Assembly (NCBI GenBank): GCA_036936605.1
Contig: JAUPFV010000005.1
Span: 187,610,958-187,674,957, forward strand
Direction of reading: 5' to 3'
Length of the DNA: 64,000 bases
From: Limnanthes douglasii subsp. nivea
Lineage: Eukaryota > Streptophyta > Magnoliopsida > Brassicales > Limnanthaceae
Numbering within the stretch: position 1 is the first letter of the stretch; every line of letters starts with the position of its first letter. Under the pieces are notes generated by a model that was not told where the DNA came from, made no database searches, and saw only the letters and a list, made by a program, of their open reading frames with translations. Below, piece after piece: positions 58,231-64,000 of the stretch. The position numbers and the translations under genes are program-made.

Positions 58231-59608
58231 ATAAAATCAAAAATATCTTTTATGGATCTAGATTAGTTTGTTTTAAAAAAATCAATAGTGTTTTCATATA
58301 TTATCTGGAACTATGATTTGAAATATACGACATTTTAAAAAATTAAAAAAAAAACAATTAAAAAACATTTCCGCCGTTACTTTTAATTCAATACGGGATG
58401 ATTGACCGTATTATATTAAACCTTTGGTAGTTAGTAGTAAACAATATGACACGTACTATTATTATATATAAAATCAAATACATAAGTTAAAATTCTTTAT
58501 TGTTTATTTTAATTTATTGGACAAAATATTGAATACTCTAAATTTATTACAGGATTTTTGTAGTATTTTATAAATAGTCAATATTCAGCCGGATACAAAA
58601 CCCAATTAATTCAACATGATCAAACACTTTCAACAAAATTTAAATTTGAATAAAAATGTTAGTGATTTAATAAAAAATAAAACTGATACGAACATAATAA
58701 AAGAACATATATGAACTTTCAAAGTCTAAAACTTATTAATTATTTTAAAACTATATTTTTTTAGAATTAGTGGATAGTTTATGCTTTCAAATTTGGTTAT
58801 TTTTTTATATAAATTTTTAATTTTTTTTTTAAATTTAATGAATAATTGAGTTTCCAAAATTTTAGTAGTATTATTAGATCCAACCGAACTGGATTTTATT
58901 TTTCATGTTCGAAACCTATCGGATTTAACAAATTATTTATTTTTGGGATGCGTCAAATTCGTATCTAGCGCCTCTTTTACCCATTCGGAATCGGCACAAA
59001 CGGATTCGTGTCATTAAATTGACCGTTTAGGATTGTAGATGCTTTTTGCTTTAATTTATTATTATTAAAGATGAACATGGATAGGCTATCCGATGACGAT
59101 GAGTATTAAATAAATAAGGGACACCTATTAGTTAGCGATATAGAATTCCTGGGTGCATGTGATTCAGCTTAGCAGCCTCGGCAGGATAAGCTGTTCTTTT
59201 CATCATTGTCTGGGGCACTAATGGTTCAAGGCCATCTTAACCCAATATTTAATCATACGTTATTCAAGAATCAAATTTATATATCGTGTTCTTTATCTGT
59301 AAACTACATTTATTTAACATTTCACTCAACTACCATATTCCTATAATCATATTGATTATATATAATCATTATATATAACGTACATATATTTTACGGTCTA
59401 CTCAAATCCTGGTTAAAATCATCCGAATACTGATCGAAGTTTGTCTAAACATTAAACAAATTTGTCTATTGATATAGACACCGGATTCAATTCAGATTTT
59501 GAGAAAGATTAAGTTTAAAATTGAATTAATATCATAATTTCAATCCTATATAAAAAAACATGGTAGTACCGAAAAGAATTCAAGATGTTAATGATTTGAA
59601 GAATGGGC
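58231..59608. other. AT-rich spacer
   Basis: Non-coding DNA. A less AT-rich patch at 58960-59030 has no recognisable feature. No gene is visible. Confidence 0.65.
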
Positions 59609-59837
59609 TGTTATTTCGAGATGCATCGTTTTAGCAACACCATGAACCGTAGTTATAGTGCGATTCATGCCCTATAGTTATGGTGCGCTCAAAGAAAGAA
59701 TGTATAACACTAAGTTGAATGTGAATGAAATGAAGTTTATTAATTTTTTATTGTTCTGCATCTAAGGGAGAGTTTAAACTTAAAAGAGTTATTTATTGAT
59801 GTGTGGATTTAAGGTTCGTGCGACATAAATCCCAACA
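59609..59837 (+). repeat. Presumed 5' LTR (copia 2)
   Basis: A candidate start, TGTTATTTCGAGATGC, lies at 59609 and the end, AAATCCCAACA, at 59837, directly before a primer site. Without the 3' partner the length is provisional. The end is firmer than the start. Confidence 0.5.
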
Positions 59838-59839
59838 AT

Positions 59840-59851
59840 TGGTATCTTTAA
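59840..59851 (+). promoter_or_regulatory. Primer-binding site (copia 2)
   Basis: TGGTATCTTTAA matches the tRNA-iMet site TGGTATCAGAGC in its first seven bases, two bases after the presumed LTR end. Confidence 0.6.
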
Positions 59852-60990
59852 CATCGAATGTTTGATTTTTTAATCAAATATAAAAGTATGTGATTTATTT
59901 AGTAAGAGATCCACGTTTGGGGATTGATTGTCGATTGATTTGGTACAAGTGTGTAGATCCAAGGTTGTAAGTCGCATAATTATATAATTTTTTAAAGATA
60001 AAACGTAAAGATTGTGTATTTTATCAATTAAAAATGATTGCAAATGAAATTTGCTCGATTTGGGATCGTGTTGGCGCGATTAAAGGGTATCACTATGACA
60101 CAATAAACCAAATTCGAATATGAAAAAACACTAGTTCTTTCTCGAGGCACCCTCGGATGGTTGCCCCGACAATCCCATTGGTCGGTGTCATTGTCGCACT
60201 ATTCATTGATGGTTATCGCGACAAAAACATGAAGTACCTTAGCACCACATTTGGTTGTCGCAACAACACCGATGCTAATACAATAAAAAGACCTCGATAA
60301 AGCTTTATGTTGTATGCACACCTAGATTGGTCGTTTCTTCATACATGAACCACATGTTAGCTTGAGAGTTGAGTATATTATTGTGGTTTTTTGGTGTTTA
60401 TGTGTTATGTATATTGCATAATTAAAGTCATCTTAACTTCGGTAAGTAGATGATATAACCAACATATCGCACATTAGTGATCCTTGTTGGTGAGAATTTA
60501 CTTAAGGTTTTGATGCATTCATGATTGATGTTGTTTCAGGCATTACAAACCCAAATAAAGGTTAATATTTGGCATACTTAATCGTGAACATGAGATTGTC
60601 AACAGTAAATTGGTCATTAACTAGTTGATCAAAATAGGAAAACCTAGCCCATTATATCGTACCATAGCTATTTTTGTTGGACAGTTCTCTCGAATTAAGT
60701 CGATTGAAATTATAATGACATTTCTCAAACTCACACAAGGACATGCTAATATAGTTGCTTAAAGTAAGGTACCTTATTAGCGATGTAAGGTATATTTACA
60801 TAATGAATCTATTTGTATATATTTTATAAAGTTTTATATGTCAATGAATGTGATGTTTATATTTTTTTTGTTATGTATATTAATTTAGTTCATGCCAATA
60901 ATATTAAGTAATAAACCTTTCACTTTAAATAGGTTTGGTTTTTCTATTTAAAATGGGACATGAAATTATATTTGAACTATCATCTTTTTG
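59852..60990. other. Copia 2 leader and degraded gag start
   Basis: No clear gene. GGTTGTCGC(A/G)ACAA-like phrases recur near 60159, 60211 and 60253 without a strict period. The gag N-terminus should lie in the second half but is too decayed to read. Confidence 0.5.
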
Positions 60991-61660
60991 ACATGTCATT
61001 AAGAACTAAGTAGTCCACGACCCTCATTGAAGATAGTTATCTTAAGGAGAATATAAATTAGAGGCATAAGAAAAATTAGATATGACGTTTTTGGAAAACA
61101 TAAAACAGTTAATACACTTGTCATTCTGTAGGGTTGTCCCGATTGAGATCGCCAATGTAATTACGTTTCTCAAATAGTTAAGAATTTTTTTTCCATGATT
61201 AATAAAGAGGAGATTAAGTTGTTGTTGATGTAACTCTCCACCATGAAGTTTCAGGACAAAATGATAATAAGACAACATATTTTTAGGATGTCAATGATCG
61301 TCTCAAAGGCAAAGATACTTAAGAGTTTTAGTTTTTTCTCAACGTGAGAAGTGGACAAGTTGTGAAATTATTTATTATGCTACTTAGGAGAATGATAGAT
61401 GTAACCAAGAACTTTACGGGGTACATATGGTAAGTTCTCAACATGAAAAATAAATGAAGATAAAGTATGATAAAGATTTGATAAAACTTACGATTCAAAA
61501 GCAAAGAAACCTAAGAAATCACTGGTTACATGTCAATATTTCTTTTGCAAGAGAATTAGACACCTTGAAATGGAATGTGAAAGTACCAAGCTTGTGTGAA
61601 AGTTAAAGGTAATATCACAGCTCTAGTGTGTTTAGAAATTAATTTAGTTTCAGTTACAAG
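60990..61660 (+). pseudogene. Copia 2 gag
   Basis: The capsid-like region is readable as STMKFQDKMIIRQHIFRMSM (about 61238-61300), the usual MKF...(V/I)REHI...M phrase of copia gag, followed by SKAKILKSF and EVDKL. The zinc knuckle is CQYFFCKRIRHLEMEC (about 61532-61580), a CX4C...H...C variant, with Lys-rich flanks. Then comes ITALVCLEINLVSVTRNT (about 61613-61669), the usual lead into protease. Stops interrupt every part. Confidence 0.78.
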
Positions 61661-62240
61661 AAACACATAATGATTTAATACGATTATGGTCACCCATGTT
61701 TATATTTCTATATAGGGTAAAATAAGGAGCCAAAGCCTAGTGGTGTGAAAGATCCATCTATCAAGTAAAAGAGTAGTATGTGTTTATTTTATGATATTTT
61801 TTTATTTTCAGTTGTTTTTTTCTAGTGAGAATATCTAGTAGTTGAAGGATGTTAATAGTAATTTTCTTATAAAAGACACATTTGGCTATTTATAATTTTT
61901 TTGGAATAATAAAACGGCTCATTATTTACATGATAATATAATAGGCACTAGACATTTAATAATAAATGAAACATTATATTTATTAAATATTATTAAGTGT
62001 CACAAAGAAAGAATGACCATACAAGTATCTAATAAAGTAAATCGTAAAACTAAAAATTTAAGAAATCTGTAACATAAGAACTTAGGTCATATTTGTGAGG
62101 AAAGATAAGATAAGCTTGCTATTGACACGTTTTAATAGTTTATCTGAATTATTAAATCTTTGGTGAATGCATTGGATGCATAAAGAGAAAACATACGACA
62201 ATGAAAAAGTTAGGTGTATGCAGAGGGAAATAAGTGTTAG

Positions 62241-62278
<38 letters not shown>

Positions 62279-62770
62279 ATCATTCCCAAATGTTTTTTTA
62301 AAACAGGTAGTGGTATTTTGTACAATTTAGAGATTACTTTTTTGGTTATGTGTATCTACGCTTTATTCATGATAAATCAGAATATGTAAGACAAGTTCAT
62401 AATTTTTAATATCAAAGTTAAACAACTTAGTAAGTACATTTAGTGCATCTGATCTGACAGCGGTGGTAAATACTATCGCACAGCTGATTGTTCATGTGTA
62501 TAACGCCAATGACCATTTGAAAATTACCTAAATAAGTAAGGTATAGTTCTTTCGTATAAAATGTTACGTTTTCCAATAAAGAGAATGTATGTGAGAGGTG
62601 AAACTATACACTTAAGGATATAGTGAAAAGCATATAGTCATTTACATTAACCACAATCATTATGGGGTGATAATATCAAATGTGATTCATACATTCTCAA
62701 TCTAGTTCCAAAAAAATAAAAAGTACATGACTTTGAACTGGGTATAATCCTAACTTAAAGCATATGCAAG
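61660..62770 (+). pseudogene. Copia 2 protease and integrase
   Basis: The protease active site itself is lost after the lead-in at about 61669. The pre-integrase region reads KTKNLRNL-stop-HKNLGHICEER (about 62051-62105), equivalent to LWHKRLGHIS, with CIDC replaced by decayed sequence. The integrase core shows DYFFGYVYLRFIHDKSEYV (62332-62390) and RNYTLKDIVKSI (around 62600-62635, equivalent to RNRTLKDMVRSM). A TA microsatellite (62246-62276) separates the parts. Confidence 0.78.
62246..62276. repeat. (TA)n microsatellite in copia 2
   Basis: About 15 TA units between the pre-integrase and integrase core remnants. Confidence 0.95.
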
Positions 62771-63430
62771 TTTGGGCATGTCAATATGAAAAATGGCTTA
62801 TAGGTCAAATCAAAATAAATTGGACCCTAAAATAGTCAGTTTTTATTTTATTGACTATTCAAATATTCAAGGTGTTGTAAGTTTTATTATCCTTCCACTA
62901 AAAGTGAATTAGAATCATGAATAGCAAAGGTTTTGAGGATTTTAAATTTGGGGGAAACAATTTAGGAACATATGTTCATTTTGAGAAAGAATCCAGATAG
63001 ATATAAGTAGGATGCGAAACCAATATACCACAACGCAGTGATCCCCGTTGGTGAATTAATGAAGCCAACATACCACATTGTAGTAATTTTTATTGGTGTA
63101 TTGATATTTATGTAAAACATGATTTGGTTGTAATTCAATCACTTCAGTCCCGTTTGAATATTAAGATACTCAAGATGATATTTGTCTTCCACATATAGAA
63201 TAAAATAAAATAATCTAAGAAGATCAAAATTTACATCTTTATGAAATGAAAATTGAAGAATTTATATCCTTAAGAAGATCCAATGAAGAAAGGAAGAATA
63301 CTATATCTTCGAGAATATGGATATTCATGTGGTGTAATGGTAAACAATTCTTCGTATTTTAGTGATTATGAAGAGTTTTGATTCTCTGTTTTGGATCAAT
63401 ACTATTAAAGATAGTATAAATCAATGCAAA
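62771..63430. other. Copia 2 degraded region between integrase and RT
   Basis: Non-coding in its present form. A phrase CCAATATACCACAACGCAGTG and a similar one about 50 bp later (AACATACCACATTGTAGT) suggest a decayed short duplication near 63018-63090. The integrase C-terminus expected here is unreadable. Confidence 0.5.
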
Positions 63431-63439
63431 AAAACACGG

Positions 63440-64000
63440 GTTTAGAGCTTGTCCCATTACATGAAGCAAAGAAAATGACTGGATGTAAGTGAATTTACAA
63501 AACGAAATGAGCATAAAAGTGCAACTTGTGACAAAATGTTATACTCAACATGAATTGATTGACTTTAATATATATACATATACATATATATATATATATA
63601 TATATTCTTCAGTTTTTTAAGGAATCTTCTATGATGAACATGATACTAATTTCACACTTTGATCTTGACTTTCAATAAATAGATCTTAAGGTTTATTTTC
63701 TTAACGATAATATTGACGAAATGATTTATATGATGCATACTGAGAACTTTGTAATTAAGATTCAAATTCAATGGTTTTCATACTTAAGAAATTTATTTAC
63801 GGACTCAAAGAAGCTTTCCAGCAGTGATACCATAAGCTCTTTGAGGTAATAGTCTCCAATTGTTTGGAGATGAACTCGGTTGAAGACTGTGTGTATCAAA
63901 AGTTCAATAGTAATTTTTTTTATTATTTAATGGTGTATGTTGATGACATATTGTTGGAAACAAATGGTAAGGAGTTGTTACATACTAGAAAGACAATCTT
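63440..64000 (+). pseudogene. Copia 2 reverse transcriptase (5' part, cut by window end)
   Basis: The RT start is decayed up to a TA microsatellite. Then SHFDLDFQ-stop-IDLKVYFLNDN and IDEMIYMMHTENFV (63652-63750) give the DLHQMDVKTAFLNG / VYM region. After a frame change LKKFIYGLKEAFQQ and SVEDCVYQKF follow (63787-63910). The catalytic MVYVDDILLETNG (63930-63968) is intact and in frame to the window end. The rest lies outside. Confidence 0.86.
63568..63605. repeat. (TA)n microsatellite in copia 2 RT
   Basis: An imperfect TA run (with TACATA interruptions) lies in the RT frame just before the SHFDLDF motif. Confidence 0.93.

Larger units (their letters stand above)
59609..64000 (+). mobile_element. 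Ty1/copia element 2, truncated by window end
   Basis: A short LTR and iMet-type primer site are followed by a long non-coding leader, gag with zinc knuckle, protease/pre-integrase, integrase and RT up to the YVDD box. Order and motifs identify the copia superfamily, distinct from copia 1 in its RT style (QMDVKT/YMxxPENF group). Stops are frequent. The element continues beyond the window. Confidence 0.85.

Overview
The window is a stretch of plant nuclear genome, almost certainly eudicot, made nearly entirely of transposable elements and their debris. Supporting this are AT-rich spacers full of (CT)n and (AT)n microsatellites, GT-AG introns, and plant-specific transposon proteins: plant mobile domain, FAR1/MULE transposase, Tat-lineage gypsy elements with antisense ORFs, DUF4283-type LINE ORF1 and a Stowaway MITE. 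I recognise no intact host gene, tRNA or rRNA, and I cannot name the species.

Layout. (1) 1-7560: a Mutator-like (MULE) region. A broken plant-mobile-domain gene reads right (724-2713). A small ORF follows with its own TATA box and one in-frame stop (3164-3541). A long broken gene reads left (7418-4400) and joins a MULE transposase, a SWIM-like zinc site and an OTU-type protease domain. Repeat arrays with GTCGC...GCGAC cores lie in the first introns of the two outer genes and between the converging genes. (2) 9388-18673: Ty3/gypsy Tat-lineage element 1. Its 5' LTR pieces are in permuted order, and an antisense coiled-coil ORF lies between pol and the 3' LTR. (3) 19555-25725: a complete but dead LINE on the minus strand, bounded by a 17-bp target-site duplication. 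(4) 26061-35057: Tat element 2, with a 9 x 50-bp tandem array after pol, an antisense ORF, and a Stowaway MITE next to the TATA box of its 3' LTR. (5) 35844-45933: Tat element 3, the best preserved, with GTTGG target-site duplications, an uninterrupted reverse-transcriptase core and a recognisable 2.8-kb antisense gene. (6) 45939-50246: AT-rich DNA with a perfect 42-bp duplication and small arrays. (7) 50247-54442: an old Ty1/copia element whose RT frame is interrupted by an (AT)n microsatellite. (8) 54442-59608: AT-rich spacer with two dispersed repeat families that also occur elsewhere in the window. (9) About 59609 to the window end: a second copia element, cut off after its YVDD box.

How the parts relate. 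Each Tat element reads LTR, primer-binding site, gag, protease, RT, RNase H, archaeal-type second RNase H and integrase on the plus strand. A non-coding 3' region with tandem repeats in element 2 comes next, then a minus-strand gene with the transposase_28-type motif and a coiled coil, then polypurine tract and LTR. All three are inactivated, by different lesions: lost integrase aspartate, lost RT palm, frameshifts. The MULE region is the least ordinary part, because transposase-OTU, a plant mobile domain gene, a small ORF and three arrays with a shared palindromic core occur together.

Positions of motifs were read by eye. Ends of degenerate elements, and elements without a stated target-site duplication, are approximate.
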